From NCBI RefSeq assembly GCF_900143005.1, contig NZ_FRCS01000014.1, forward strand, positions 1-64,000: 64,000 nt of DNA. The letters run 5' to 3'. The notes below the pieces were generated by a model. It saw only the letters and a list, made by a program, of their open reading frames with translations, was not told the origin of the DNA and ran no database searches. The position numbers were made by a program, and so were the translations under genes. Positions 45,540 through 53,995 of this stretch are shown in pieces. Positions within the stretch are counted from its first letter, which is position 1; each line of letters opens with the position of its first letter. Origin of the DNA: Cryptosporangium aurantiacum (GTDB taxonomy: Bacteria; Actinomycetota; Actinomycetes; Mycobacteriales; Cryptosporangiaceae).

Positions 45540-45850
45540 GAACGACTCCGTTCACGTCGTGATTCCGTCACATCCGCGCTTTCTCGAATTAGCCGGAATC
45601 CGGTAGGGTCTTCGTCGGTCGTACCGCGGCCGACGCTCCTAATGCTGCGCCAAGGCGATGAATTCTAGAAAGCGAATCGACCAATTCCGTGCCGACGCCG
45701 AACCGAGGCCTGCCCGCCTGCCGGTCGCTCACGGACGTACCACGCAAATCAGTGGTCAGCAGGGGGCACTCCGCCCTACCGTCAGCCGTTGTCCCAGGTA
45801 ACGGCGGTCATCACGTGGCCGCCCCGACGAATTGAAGGTAGTATCTCCAC
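45540..45850. other. intergenic region, AT-richer than surroundings
   Basis: This 311-bp gap lies between the nuclease-like gene (minus) and a tetR gene (plus), so it should hold both promoters. I see no coding frame that resembles a gene, no RNA and no convincing -35/-10 pair. It is noticeably less GC-rich around 45640-45690 (GAATTCTAGAAAGCG). Confidence 0.5.
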
Positions 45851-45857
45851 ATGGAGA
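45844..45857. promoter_or_regulatory. palindrome across the tetR start codon
   Basis: TCTCC-ACAT-GGAGA spans the first ATG (45851-45853) of the TetR gene. It may be the autoregulatory operator, or a hairpin that masks the start. No separate ribosome site is visible at proper distance. Confidence 0.4.
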
Positions 45858-46567
45858 CAATGCCTCCGGTTATCGCCCACCCCCCACTGCCCGCAGTGGC
45901 CGACCTTTCCCCGTACGAGCTCGACCTCGCGCCGGCCGCCGGCGCGCTCTCCCGCCGCTCCCGGCGCGACGCCGACCGTGACCGCGCCCGCATCCTGGAG
46001 ACGGCCCGCGAGGTGTTCGCGGTCTACGGGCTCGACGTCACGCTGGAAGACATCGCGCGCTTCGGCGGGCTGAGCGTCCGCACCGTCCGGCGCGCGTTTC
46101 CCAGCCGCGAGCTGCTGGTCGAGACGCTCTTCGACCAGGCGTTGACCGAGCTGGCCGTGGCCGCCGAAGAGGCCGCCGAGCACGCCGACCCGCTGCTGGG
46201 CTTCCTCGGTTTTCTCAGCGAGTCCGCGCAGGTGCAGGCCCGCAACTCCGGCCTGCGCATGCTGCTGCAAGGCGAGACGACCGGCCCGCAGGCCGCCGAG
46301 ACCGCACGCACGCGACTGCTTCCCGGGCTGACCCGGCTGGTCGAACGCGCCCGCGAGTCCGGTGTGGTCCCGAACGAGATGCGCCCGACCGACCTACCGG
46401 CGCTGCAGTTCGTGCTGGGCAACATGACCGAGTACGCGGAGAACGTCGAACCCGAGCTCTGGCAGCGCTACCTGGCGATACTGCTCGACGGGCTGCAGAT
46501 GACGGCTGCCGATTGCGGCCCCGACGCACTGTTGCCACCCGGGCGGCCGGCGCTACCGCCTTCGTAG
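45851..46567 (+). CDS. TetR/AcrR-family regulator
   Basis: This 238-residue protein has a 40-residue lead and then a TetR DNA-binding domain: RARILETAREVFAVYGLDVT, LEDIARFGGLSVRTVRRAFP, SRELLVETLF. The ligand domain resembles regulators with a TetR_C-type helix bundle. ATG at 45851 or 45860 may be the start; neither has a well-placed ribosome site, and a palindrome covers the first. The target may be itself or the DMT-type exporter gene 115 bases downstream; this is a guess from position. Confidence 0.8.
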   Translation: METMPPVIAHPPLPAVADLSPYELDLAPAAGALSRRSRRDADRDRARILETAREVFAVYGLDVTLEDIARFGGLSVRTVRRAFPSRELLVETLFDQALTELAVAAEEAAEHADPLLGFLGFLSESAQVQARNSGLRMLLQGETTGPQAAETARTRLLPGLTRLVERARESGVVPNEMRPTDLPALQFVLGNMTEYAENVEPELWQRYLAILLDGLQMTAADCGPDALLPPGRPALPPS

Positions 46568-46682
46568 TACGGCGAGATACCACTCACGGACCACGCCGAT
46601 GCGTGCATCGCCCCCGTAACGTCTGCTCTGTCAACAGTTTGATCTGTGAGCCGGGGATCGACCACGGACGACGGGGAGCACG

Positions 46683-47855
46683 GTGGGGACCGTACTGATC
46701 GGCATCGCACTCGCGCTGCTGTCCTCCGTCGCCTACGCCGCGGCAGCAGTCGTGCAGGAGCGGCTGGCCGAGCTTCCGGTGCGGCGGCTGGCGATGCACC
46801 CCCGGTGGTGGACCGCGACCGCGCTCAACGGCGTCGCGGCGCTGCTGCACTTGGCGGCGCTCCGGGCGGGGCCGCTCTCGCTGATCCAGGCGCTGGGTGT
46901 TCTGACGCTTCCGATGGCGGTGCCGCTGGCGGCCATGACGTGGCGTCGCCGGGTGTCGGCCACCGAGTGGAACGGGATCGCGTTCACGCTAGCCGGGCTG
47001 GTCGGTCTGGTGCTCCTGATCGGCTCGGCGGGCACCGGGGTCGCGCTGACGATGCCGCAGCTCGTGGTGCTGCTGATCGTGATCGCCGCAGTGCTGGTCG
47101 CGCTGGAGGGCGTGAGCCGAATGCCGCGAGCCTCGGTGCTCTGGACGGCTGCGGCAGCCGGGGTCGCGTTCGGCATCTCGTCGGCGCTCAGCCAGACGAT
47201 CACCGTACGGATCACCGACGACGGTCTGTCCGCTGTGGGCACTCCGCTGGTGGTGACCGCTGGGCTGGCCGTGGCGGTGCTGACCGTGGCCGGGCTGCTG
47301 CTCACCCAGCGGTCCTACCGGGACGGACTCGGTGCGCCGCTGGCCGTGAGCACGATCGCGAACCCGGTCGCGGCCGCGGTGGTCGGTATCGTGCTGCTCG
47401 GCGACCGGGTCACCGGCGGATACCCGGGGGCGGCGCTCGCGGTGGCGTGCGCGGCCGGAGCGGCGATCGGCGTGACGCTGCTCGCCGGCGCGGCCCAGGA
47501 CGGCCGCGCCCACCCGCGCACCTCCGTGGCCGCCACCGTCAACGGCCGGCCACCCGGCACGGTCGGCGCACAACCGCCCGGCGCCGTCGGCGCCCAGCCG
47601 ACGGCCGCCGACCGGCGCCCGCCAGGCGCAACGGACGGCCGACCGTCGGGCGCCGCGGACGGGCGGACGTCCGGTGGCGCGGACGGGCGGACGTCGGGCG
47701 CTGCGGACGGAGGGCCGCCGCGCGCCACGGACCGACGGACGTCCGGTGGCGCGGACGGGGGGCCGCCGCGCGGGCGGCCGGCCGAGTCGCCGGGGCAGCC
47801 GTCAGTGCAGGATGTGCCGGAGGTCCCGAGCTGCTCCAGCGGCGCGCCTGGCTGA
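46683..47855 (+). CDS. DMT-superfamily (EamA-like) membrane transporter with repetitive tail
   Basis: Residues 1-265 make about nine or ten helices with two related halves (AAAAVVQERLAELPVRR near the start; PLSLIQALGVLTLPMAVPLA; STIANPVAAAVVGIVLLGDR in the second half), typical of EamA/DMT carriers. From about residue 275 the protein becomes a hydrophilic Gly/Ala/Arg/Asp tail with eight-residue repeats (ADGRTSGG). The GTG at 46683 has GGGGAG five bases before it. The tail is long for the family and could interact with nucleic acid or membranes; no function is known. Confidence 0.75.
   Translation: MGTVLIGIALALLSSVAYAAAAVVQERLAELPVRRLAMHPRWWTATALNGVAALLHLAALRAGPLSLIQALGVLTLPMAVPLAAMTWRRRVSATEWNGIAFTLAGLVGLVLLIGSAGTGVALTMPQLVVLLIVIAAVLVALEGVSRMPRASVLWTAAAAGVAFGISSALSQTITVRITDDGLSAVGTPLVVTAGLAVAVLTVAGLLLTQRSYRDGLGAPLAVSTIANPVAAAVVGIVLLGDRVTGGYPGAALAVACAAGAAIGVTLLAGAAQDGRAHPRTSVAATVNGRPPGTVGAQPPGAVGAQPTAADRRPPGATDGRPSGAADGRTSGGADGRTSGAADGGPPRATDRRTSGGADGGPPRGRPAESPGQPSVQDVPEVPSCSSGAPG
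47650..47772 (+). repeat. in-frame 24-bp repeats in the DMT transporter tail
   Basis: About five imperfect 24-bp units (core GCGGACGGGCGGACGTC) encode ADGRTSGG, ADGRTSGA, ADGGPPRA, TDRRTSGG and ADGGPPRG. All remain in frame with the transporter gene. Confidence 0.6.
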
Positions 47856-47888
47856 CCGCGCCTGAGTGCGCCGCCCCACGGCGGAGCC

Positions 47889-48353
47889 TCAGACCGGATC
47901 GACGGTGCGGGCGGCGGCGATCACTCGGGTCAGGGACGCGTGGAGCTGCTCGAGCTCGGAGATCTCCATGCCGAGCCGCGCCACCACGGCCGGCGGAATG
48001 CGCTCGGCCTGCGTCCGGAGCGCGACGCCCGCCTCGGTCAGCGTGACCGCGAGCATCCGTTCGTCCCGGTGGTCGCGCTCGCGGCGGACGAGACCCGCCG
48101 CCTCCAACCTTTTGAGCAGCGGCGACAGCGTCCCGGGGTCGAGCTGCAGCACCTCGCTCAGCTCCCGGCCGGAGCGTGGCGCGCGCTCCCAGAGCGCGAG
48201 CAGGACCAGGTACTGGGGGTGGGTCAGGCCCAGCGGGTCGAGCAGCGGCCGGTAGATCGCGTTGACGCTCCGCGAGGCGACCGCCAGCGCGAAACACACC
48301 TGGCGATCGAGCGCGAGCGGATCCTCCGCAGGGACGACGTCGGGGGCAGCCAT
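47889..48353 (-). CDS. MarR-family regulator, OhrR-like
   Basis: This 154-residue winged-helix protein has the OhrR-type start LDRQVCFALAVASRSVNAIY with the conserved reactive Cys at residue 20. LLDPLGLTHPQYLVLLALWE and the wing DHRDERMLAVTLTEAG follow. OhrR proteins lose DNA binding when organic peroxides oxidise this Cys. Start ATG at 48353 is set by homology. No ohr peroxidase gene is adjacent. The divergent neighbour is a 62-residue basic protein. Repeats and palindromes lie between them. Confidence 0.8.
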   Translation of the reverse strand: MAAPDVVPAEDPLALDRQVCFALAVASRSVNAIYRPLLDPLGLTHPQYLVLLALWERAPRSGRELSEVLQLDPGTLSPLLKRLEAAGLVRRERDHRDERMLAVTLTEAGVALRTQAERIPPAVVARLGMEISELEQLHASLTRVIAAARTVDPV

Positions 48354-48391
48354 GCAACCATCCTGCCACGAAATAGTTGCCGCACCAATCC

Positions 48392-48415
48392 TTGGCGTAC
48401 CAATAATTGGCGTAC
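48392..48415. promoter_or_regulatory. direct repeats and palindromes, probable OhrR-type operator
   Basis: TTGGCGTAC occurs twice (48392-48400 and 48407-48415). The perfect palindrome CCAATAATTGG (48400-48410) and a looser CCAA-TCC-TTGG (48385-48395) overlap them. The block lies between the regulator and the small basic gene. Confidence 0.55.
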
Positions 48416-48445
48416 ACTCGGAGCGTGGAGCCGGAGGAGGTACCC

Positions 48446-48634
48446 GTGAACAGGCAGCACGACGCAGCCCGTGACGTCGAGCCGAAGCGCAAGCGGCGGC
48501 GCGGCGAGTGGTGGTTCCAGATCTTCGGTCCCCCGACGGTCTCCAACGCGATCCAGGGCCACAGCGCGGAGGCGCGTGCCGCCTGGAAGCGCCGCGTCGC
48601 CGAAGAGCGCGCCGCCCGCCGCCGCAAGCCCTGA
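48446..48634 (+). CDS. small basic protein of unknown function (62 residues)
   Basis: The GTG at 48446 has a strong GGAGGAGG five bases upstream, so it is probably translated. The peptide is rich in Arg/Lys (KRKRRRGEWW near residue 16; WKRRVAEERAARRRKP at the end) with a hydrophobic centre WWFQIFGPPTVSNAIQG. No domain is recognised. It is divergent from an OhrR-like regulator with a shared operator-like region, so it may be peroxide-induced. RNA or DNA binding is possible from charge alone; that is a guess. Confidence 0.6.
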   Translation: MNRQHDAARDVEPKRKRRRGEWWFQIFGPPTVSNAIQGHSAEARAAWKRRVAEERAARRRKP

Positions 48635-48693
48635 CGCGCCGGATTCGAGCCCGAACCCGGCGCGGCCACGCCGCGTCAGACCGCCCGGGAGCG

Positions 48694-50085
48694 TCAGGCC
48701 GCGTCGGGCACCGGGATACGAGCCCGGGCGGCCAGCGGCGCGAGCGCCACGGCGGCGACCAGGCACAGCAGCGCTCCGACCGCGAGCGCCTCACCGGCGT
48801 CCGCCGGCGCGAGTGACGCGGTCACCGCGACGCCGAGCGCGGACCCCACGTACCGGGCGGTGTTGTTGGCGCCCGACCCCATCGCGACGCGATCCGGCGG
48901 CACGGTGCCGACCGCGAGCCGCGGCAGCGTCGCGTTGATCAGCCCGCTGCCGAGGCCGGCGACGATCATGCCGGGGAACAGCCACCCCCACGCGTCGCCG
49001 ACCGCCAACAGCGACACCCCGCACCCGACCGCCGAGAGCACGAACCCCAGGCCCAGTTCCACGCCGCCGTGGGCGCTCGACCGCATCCGCCGCGCGGCGA
49101 GCCCCACCAGGAACATCGTGAACGCCCAGGCGAACGCGAGTACTGCGGTCTGCGTCGGGGTCCACCCGCTCCCCCGCTGTAGCGCGGTCGGCAGGAACGT
49201 CATCGGGCCGATCACCGCGATGCCGGTGCTGGCGGCGCCGAGCGTCGCCAGGAGGAACGGCGTCCGCCGGAACAGTCCCAGGTCGATCATCGGCTCCGCG
49301 GCCCGTGCCTCCCGCAATGCGAACAGCCCGAACAACACCAGCGCCAGCACCAACGGCAGCACGGTCGGCGTCCGTAGCCAGCCGGTGCGACCGTTGGTCG
49401 CGCCGACCAGCACCGCGACCAGCCCGGCGGCGAGCAGCACGACCCCGGGAAGGTCCAGCCTGCGGGCCTGCGCCGCCCGGGACTCCCGCAGTATCGGCAG
49501 GGCCACGACCGCCAGCCCCAGGGCGAGCAGGCTCGCGACCCAGTAGAACGTCCGCCAGCTGCCGACGTGACCACCCGCGATGGCCAGCAACGGGCCGATC
49601 GAGATCCCCAGACCGATCATCGATCCCCAGGTCGCGGCCGCCCGGATCCGGTGTGGCCCGGCCGGGAACGCGGCGGCGACCAACCCGAGCCCGGCTGCGA
49701 GGATCGCCGCACCGGCGATGCCCTGCACGACCCGTGCCCCGACGAACACCCAGGCCGACGTCGAGACCGCGCTCGCCGCCATGCTCAGCGCGAGGCCGAC
49801 CACCCCGCCGAGAAACACCCGGCGCCGCCCGTAGTCGTCGGCGACGCTTCCCGCGCTCAACAGCAGCACGGCGAGCCCGAACGTGATGCCGTTGAGCACC
49901 CAGACCTGCGCGGTCGCCGACGCGTGCAGGTCGGAGGCGAGCACCGTGAGGACGGCGACCGGCGCGGTGTAGTCCGCGAGCGTGACCAGCGTCGCCGCGC
50001 ACACCACCGCGAGGATCAACTGTTCACGCCTGCCCGGCGGTGCCTCCGTGTCTTTTGTTACGGCTGATCCCACGGTGCTGGCCAC
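48694..50085 (-). CDS. MFS efflux transporter, DHA2-like
   Basis: This 463-residue transporter has the DHA2-type segments TLADYTAPVAVLTVLASDL in helix 1, GSVADDYGRRRVFLGG for motif A near residue 85 and GARVVQGIAGAAIL for motif C region. About 14 helices fit. The GTG at 50085 has GAGGGAG five bases upstream. It is divergent from an HxlR regulator, with three palindromes between, so it is likely its target. It probably exports a toxic compound that the regulator senses. Confidence 0.85.
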   Translation of the reverse strand: MASTVGSAVTKDTEAPPGRREQLILAVVCAATLVTLADYTAPVAVLTVLASDLHASATAQVWVLNGITFGLAVLLLSAGSVADDYGRRRVFLGGVVGLALSMAASAVSTSAWVFVGARVVQGIAGAAILAAGLGLVAAAFPAGPHRIRAAATWGSMIGLGISIGPLLAIAGGHVGSWRTFYWVASLLALGLAVVALPILRESRAAQARRLDLPGVVLLAAGLVAVLVGATNGRTGWLRTPTVLPLVLALVLFGLFALREARAAEPMIDLGLFRRTPFLLATLGAASTGIAVIGPMTFLPTALQRGSGWTPTQTAVLAFAWAFTMFLVGLAARRMRSSAHGGVELGLGFVLSAVGCGVSLLAVGDAWGWLFPGMIVAGLGSGLINATLPRLAVGTVPPDRVAMGSGANNTARYVGSALGVAVTASLAPADAGEALAVGALLCLVAAVALAPLAARARIPVPDAA

Positions 50086-50106
50086 GGCGACTCCCTCTCG
50101 AATCGG

Positions 50107-50193
50107 GGTTCGGCGCGAACCGTACCGCACTCGGTTCAATGAATGAACTGATTTGAGCAGCACGGTTCGGTGGCTGAACCATCCCGCTAGGAT
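50107..50193. promoter_or_regulatory. three GGTTC/GAACC palindromes and -10, HxlR operator region
   Basis: GGTTC-GGCGC-GAACC (50107-50121), GTTCA-ATGAA-TGAAC (50134-50148) and GGTTC-GGTGGCT-GAACC (50164-50180) are three similar inverted repeats about 27-32 bp apart. They fill the gap between the divergent MFS and HxlR genes. TAGGAT (50188-50193) could be the -10 of the HxlR gene. Binding by the HxlR protein is inferred. Confidence 0.65.
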
Positions 50194-50199
50194 GTGGGA

Positions 50200-50724
50200 G
50201 TGGGACTCGGTAAGGACTACGCGGGCCAGAACTGCGCGTTCGCGCGGGCGCTGGAGATACTCGGCGAACGCTGGACGCTCCTCGTCATCCGCGACGCGTT
50301 CTTCGGTGTCCGCCGGTTCGGCGATTTCCTCGTCCACCTCGACGTCCCCCGGGCGGTGCTGTCCGACCGGCTGGAGACGCTGGTCCGCACCGGCGTCCTG
50401 CGCCGACAGCGCTATCAGGACTCCCCGCCGCGCGACGAATACCTGCTCACCGAGGCCGGTATCGAGCTCTGGCCGCCGCTGTTCCAGCTGACCGCCTGGG
50501 GAACGCGGCACCTCGCGACCGGCCCGTCGATGCGGATCTTCCTGCATGCGGGCTGCGGCGGCACGCTCGCCGGGCCCGCCGTGTGCACTGCATGCAACAC
50601 GCTCGTCGCCGCCGAAGACACCGAGTTCGAACCCGGCCCCGGCTCCGAGTTCCTCCGCAGCGACCGGGTGAGCGTCGCGCTCCGCCAACGGCATCGCCTG
50701 TTGCAGCCCCTGGAACTCGGATAG
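50200..50724 (+). CDS. HxlR-family regulator with C-terminal Cys cluster
   Basis: This 174-residue winged-helix protein begins with the HxlR hallmark QNCAFARALEILGERWTLLVIRD and FGVRRFGDFLVHLDVPRAVLSDRL. The C-terminal part has HAGCGG and VCTACN, a possible zinc-ribbon seen in longer HxlR proteins. GTG at 50200 lies six bases after TAGGAT, suggesting a leaderless message; GTG at 50194 is in the same frame. HxlR proteins respond to aldehydes, quinones or redox signals. The divergent MFS gene is the likely target. Confidence 0.85.
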   Translation: MGLGKDYAGQNCAFARALEILGERWTLLVIRDAFFGVRRFGDFLVHLDVPRAVLSDRLETLVRTGVLRRQRYQDSPPRDEYLLTEAGIELWPPLFQLTAWGTRHLATGPSMRIFLHAGCGGTLAGPAVCTACNTLVAAEDTEFEPGPGSEFLRSDRVSVALRQRHRLLQPLELG

Positions 50725-50760
50725 CGCCGCGCACTGGGCTAGCCGGACGTACAGTGCGGC

Positions 50761-51507
50761 ATGGCTTCAGAGCGCGGCGGGGTACACCTGGACTTCACCG
50801 GCCGGACCGTGCTGGTCACCGGTGGCACCAAGGGCATCGGACGGGTCATCGCCGAGACGTTCGGCCGGGCGGGCGCCGACGTGGTGGTCTGTGCGCGGAG
50901 CGAACCGGAGCAACCACCCCCGGGGCTGTTCGTCCAGACCGACGTCCGCGACCCGGCGGCCTGCCGGGCGCTGGTCGACGCCGCGGTCGAGCGGTTCGGG
51001 CGGCTCGACGTCCTGGTCAACAACGCCGGCGGCTCCCCCGACGCGGACGCGGCAACGGTGTCGCCGCGGTTCGTCGAGAAGATCGTCGCGCTCAACCTGC
51101 TCGCGCCGTTCTACGTCGCGCAGGCCGCCAACGACGTGATGCGGACCCAGGACGGCGGCGGGTCGATCGTCAACATCGGCAGTGTTTCGGCAATCGACCC
51201 GCAGCCCGGCACCGCGGCGTACTCGGCCGCGAAGGCCGGGTTACGGACGCTCACCCGCGCGCTGGCGCTGGAATGGGGCCCGACCGTCCGGGTCAACCAC
51301 ATCACGGCCGGGCTGATCCGCACCGAGACGACCGACTACACCGAGCAGACCGCCGGCCTGATCCCGCTCGGCCGGCTCGCGACGCCGGAGGACGTGGCCA
51401 ACGCGTGTGCCTATCTGGCCAGCGATCTGGCCGGCTACGTCACCGGGGCCGACCTGGCCGTGCACGGCGGGGGCGAGGTCCCCGCGCGGTACGTCGTGAA
51501 CCCCTGA
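50761..51507 (+). CDS. short-chain dehydrogenase/reductase (SDR)
   Basis: This 248-residue classical SDR has the cofactor motif TGGTKGIG (about 20-27), NNAGG (about 88), catalytic Ser in NIGSVSAIDP, and YSAAK with Tyr and Lys. It binds NAD(P) and oxidises or reduces an unknown alcohol/carbonyl. The ATG at 50761 is 36 bases after the HxlR gene, and the two may be co-transcribed, linking the enzyme to the same inducer. A perfect hairpin follows. Confidence 0.85.
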   Translation: MASERGGVHLDFTGRTVLVTGGTKGIGRVIAETFGRAGADVVVCARSEPEQPPPGLFVQTDVRDPAACRALVDAAVERFGRLDVLVNNAGGSPDADAATVSPRFVEKIVALNLLAPFYVAQAANDVMRTQDGGGSIVNIGSVSAIDPQPGTAAYSAAKAGLRTLTRALALEWGPTVRVNHITAGLIRTETTDYTEQTAGLIPLGRLATPEDVANACAYLASDLAGYVTGADLAVHGGGEVPARYVVNP

Positions 51508-51508
51508 C

Positions 51509-51538
51509 GGCTCGCCGCCCCTCGAGGGGCGGCGAGCC
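51509..51538. terminator. perfect 30-bp palindromic terminator
   Basis: 15-base arms (GGCTCGCCGCCCCTC and its complement) meet at 51523/51524 with no loop. The palindrome lies between the SDR stop (51507) and the converging lipoprotein gene stop (51545). Confidence 0.8.
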
Positions 51539-51544
51539 GGGGTG

Positions 51545-53290
51545 TCACTTCACGTACAGGTTGTTCAGGCCCGAGTTGCCGTACGGCGCGCTCAGATAGA
51601 TGCCGCCGATCCGCGAGCCGTACATCGTCGTCTGTTTGTCGTAGAGCGCCGGGGCGATCGGGACGACCCTGGTCATGATGTCCTTGTCCAGCGCCGCCCA
51701 CCGCTTGTCGGCCTCGGTGAGGTCGGACAGCGCCAGGATGTCGTCCATCTCCTTGTTGGCCTTGGCGTCGTCCATGTAGCTGAGGTTCTGGTTGCCGGTC
51801 GGCGTGATCTGGTCACCGTCGAACTGCGGCGGAATCGTCGTGCCGCCACCCGGCCAGTCCGCGCCCCAACCCCGCAGGTAGACGTCGAACGCGTTGTCCT
51901 TACGTCCGAGCACCGTGTAGTACTGGTCCTCGTCGACCGGCTGAATGTTCAGGTCGAACCCGGCTTCCTTCATGCTGCTGCGCAGGAACGCCGCGACGGC
52001 CTGATTCCGCTCGGTGTTCCGGTAGGCGTAGACCAGCGGCACCCGCTTGCCGCCGAGCAGCTCCTTGGCCTTCTCCGGGTCGCCGTTCTTGCCGCCGTCG
52101 TAGAGGTTGTAGTCCTGATACCCGGACGTCGTCGGCGACAGGATCGTCGTCGCCGGGATACCGGAGTACGAACCCCAGACCTTGAGCAGGCCCTCGCGGT
52201 CGAGCGCGTAGTTGAACGCCTTCCGGACGTTGATGTCCTTCACCCGGTGCAGGTTGAAGTTGAACGCCCAGACGAACTGCGTCGGACCGGTGAGGATGCG
52301 CTTCTTCGCGTCGGGGTTCGCGATCACCTTCGGGTAGACGCTGGCCGGGATCTGGAGGTCCTGGAACGTCAGCGCGGTCTGCGCGGCGCCCTGGTCGGCC
52401 AGCAGCAGCTCGCTGGCCTGCGCATCGGTGCGGGTGAATTCGATGACGTACTTGTCCGGGTAGTCGTGCCGGACGGGGTCGGTGTTCGGATCCCAGTGCT
52501 CGTTCCGGACCAGCGTCATCTGCTGGGTGCGCCGGTACGTCTCGATCTTGTACGGCCCGGACGAGAACGGCCGGTTGTCGTACTGCGTCTTGGTGTCCCG
52601 CTTCTCCGGAACCGGAGAGGTCGTCACCATCGCCGCGGCGAACGGAACGTCCGCGTGCGGTGAGGGGAAGTTGAAGATGATCGTCTTGTCGTCCGGCACC
52701 GAGACGTTCGGCGGGATCTTCGCGCCACCGTCGTACGGGCCCTTGTACTTCGCGTTGTAGTCCGAGCTGCCCGCCAGCCAGCTCTGGAAGTACTTCGGCC
52801 CCTCGGTGAGGTCGGGGCTGAACGACCGGGCGATGCCGTACGCGACGTCCTGGGCCGTGATCGGCGAGCCGTCCTCGTACTTCAGGCCGTCCTTCAGCGT
52901 GTACTTCCAGGTCTTACCGCCGTTGGACTCCTCGCCGGTGTTCGTGGCGAGGTCACCGACGACCTCCAGCTTGCCGTCACCGTTCTCCCGGAACGTCGTC
53001 AGCGTCCGGTAGATCAGGTTCGTACCGGTGGTCGTCGAGGGGATCACGTAGTTCTGCTGCGGATCGAGGTGCTCGAAGTCGGCGCTGGTGTAGATCGTGA
53101 CGGTGCCGCCCTTCTGGGCGCCCTTCACCTCGGGAGCAGGGCCGTCGGAATTCTCCGCGAGCACCGCGGTCTGGGTCGAGGCTTCCTGCTGGTCGCCCTC
53201 GTCGTTCTGGCCGGTGTTCTCGGTGCAGCCGGCGGCTACGAGAGCTAACGCCACCACACCGACGGAGAAAAGCCTCATCGGTCGTCGCAT
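51545..53290 (-). CDS. peptide-type ABC substrate-binding lipoprotein (family 5)
   Basis: This 581-residue lipoprotein has the lipobox LVAAGC (Cys22), an acidic Gln/Thr-rich linker, and the family 5 binding fold. Seen are GGTVTIYTSADFEHLDPQ, LKDGLKYEDGSPITAQDVAYG and NVRKAFNYALDREGLLKVWG. It probably captures oligopeptides or nickel/opine-type ligands for a dipeptide-type permease. No permease or ATPase is adjacent, so it may serve a distant transporter or act as a sensor. The ATG at 53290 has AAGGAG about ten bases upstream. Confidence 0.9.
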   Translation of the reverse strand: MRRPMRLFSVGVVALALVAAGCTENTGQNDEGDQQEASTQTAVLAENSDGPAPEVKGAQKGGTVTIYTSADFEHLDPQQNYVIPSTTTGTNLIYRTLTTFRENGDGKLEVVGDLATNTGEESNGGKTWKYTLKDGLKYEDGSPITAQDVAYGIARSFSPDLTEGPKYFQSWLAGSSDYNAKYKGPYDGGAKIPPNVSVPDDKTIIFNFPSPHADVPFAAAMVTTSPVPEKRDTKTQYDNRPFSSGPYKIETYRRTQQMTLVRNEHWDPNTDPVRHDYPDKYVIEFTRTDAQASELLLADQGAAQTALTFQDLQIPASVYPKVIANPDAKKRILTGPTQFVWAFNFNLHRVKDINVRKAFNYALDREGLLKVWGSYSGIPATTILSPTTSGYQDYNLYDGGKNGDPEKAKELLGGKRVPLVYAYRNTERNQAVAAFLRSSMKEAGFDLNIQPVDEDQYYTVLGRKDNAFDVYLRGWGADWPGGGTTIPPQFDGDQITPTGNQNLSYMDDAKANKEMDDILALSDLTEADKRWAALDKDIMTRVVPIAPALYDKQTTMYGSRIGGIYLSAPYGNSGLNNLYVK

Positions 53291-53420
53291 ACCTGCGCGT
53301 CTCCTTCCCCGTTAGGCACGACGTCGGACGCGTCGGGGGTTACGGAAGACGATCAGTTGAACACAAGGCGCAACGGCGAATCGGGCGAATAGATATCGAT
53401 CAGGTAACCTCAGCCGCGGC

Positions 53421-53741
53421 CTAAGTCGAGGCGGACGCGGCCGCCCGGTGCGGCATCGCCGCGCAGGCGCACTCCGGCACGGTGTACCGGATCCGGACGA
53501 GCTCGACGCCGCCGAGCGTCACCGCGGCCTCGTAGACGTGGAATCCGCAGAACTCGTCGGTGGTCAGGTAGTGCGTCACGAGGTCGGCGTGTGCGGGGGG
53601 CCTGCCGTCGGCGGTGCGCACTTCCAGTTCCCGCAGCCCACACTGGTGAACGGCGGCGAGGGCGGCGGGGAGCTGGTCCGCCGCAACGACCCAGCGGGGT
53701 TGCTGATCGGCCCGGTAGAGCAGGTACAAAACGTCAGGCAT
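53421..53741 (-). CDS. hypothetical protein (106 residues)
   Basis: This small soluble protein begins MPDVLYLLYRADQQPRWVVA after AAGAAGG. It has an even alpha/beta pattern and ends with a Cys-containing VPECACAAMPH and an Ala/Ser tail. No domain is recognised and no signal peptide is seen. It is divergent from the mini chemotaxis-domain gene at 53996, with a 254-bp gap in which I find no clear promoter elements. Being a real gene is supported by the ribosome site and codon pattern. Confidence 0.5.
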   Translation of the reverse strand: MPDVLYLLYRADQQPRWVVAADQLPAALAAVHQCGLRELEVRTADGRPPAHADLVTHYLTTDEFCGFHVYEAAVTLGGVELVRIRYTVPECACAAMPHRAAASAST

Positions 53742-53995
53742 GGTGACCTTCTTCGGTTCGTGCGGCGCGGCTCCCGGTGCCTCTCTGCCGTACACGCAGC
53801 GCGACGGTCCCCTGTTCAGCCGGATGCGAACTCTTTCACCCCGTGCGCCCCATCGTCCCCACAAATCCCAGCGGTTCATCCCTGCCGCCGCCGACGGCCG
53901 CGACGGCGTGTGATCGGGGCAACAACCGCTCAGGGCGGCCGTCTCCCGGCCGACAGGGTCCGACGGTGAGGGGTTCGAGCGAAGGAGTGGGGCCG

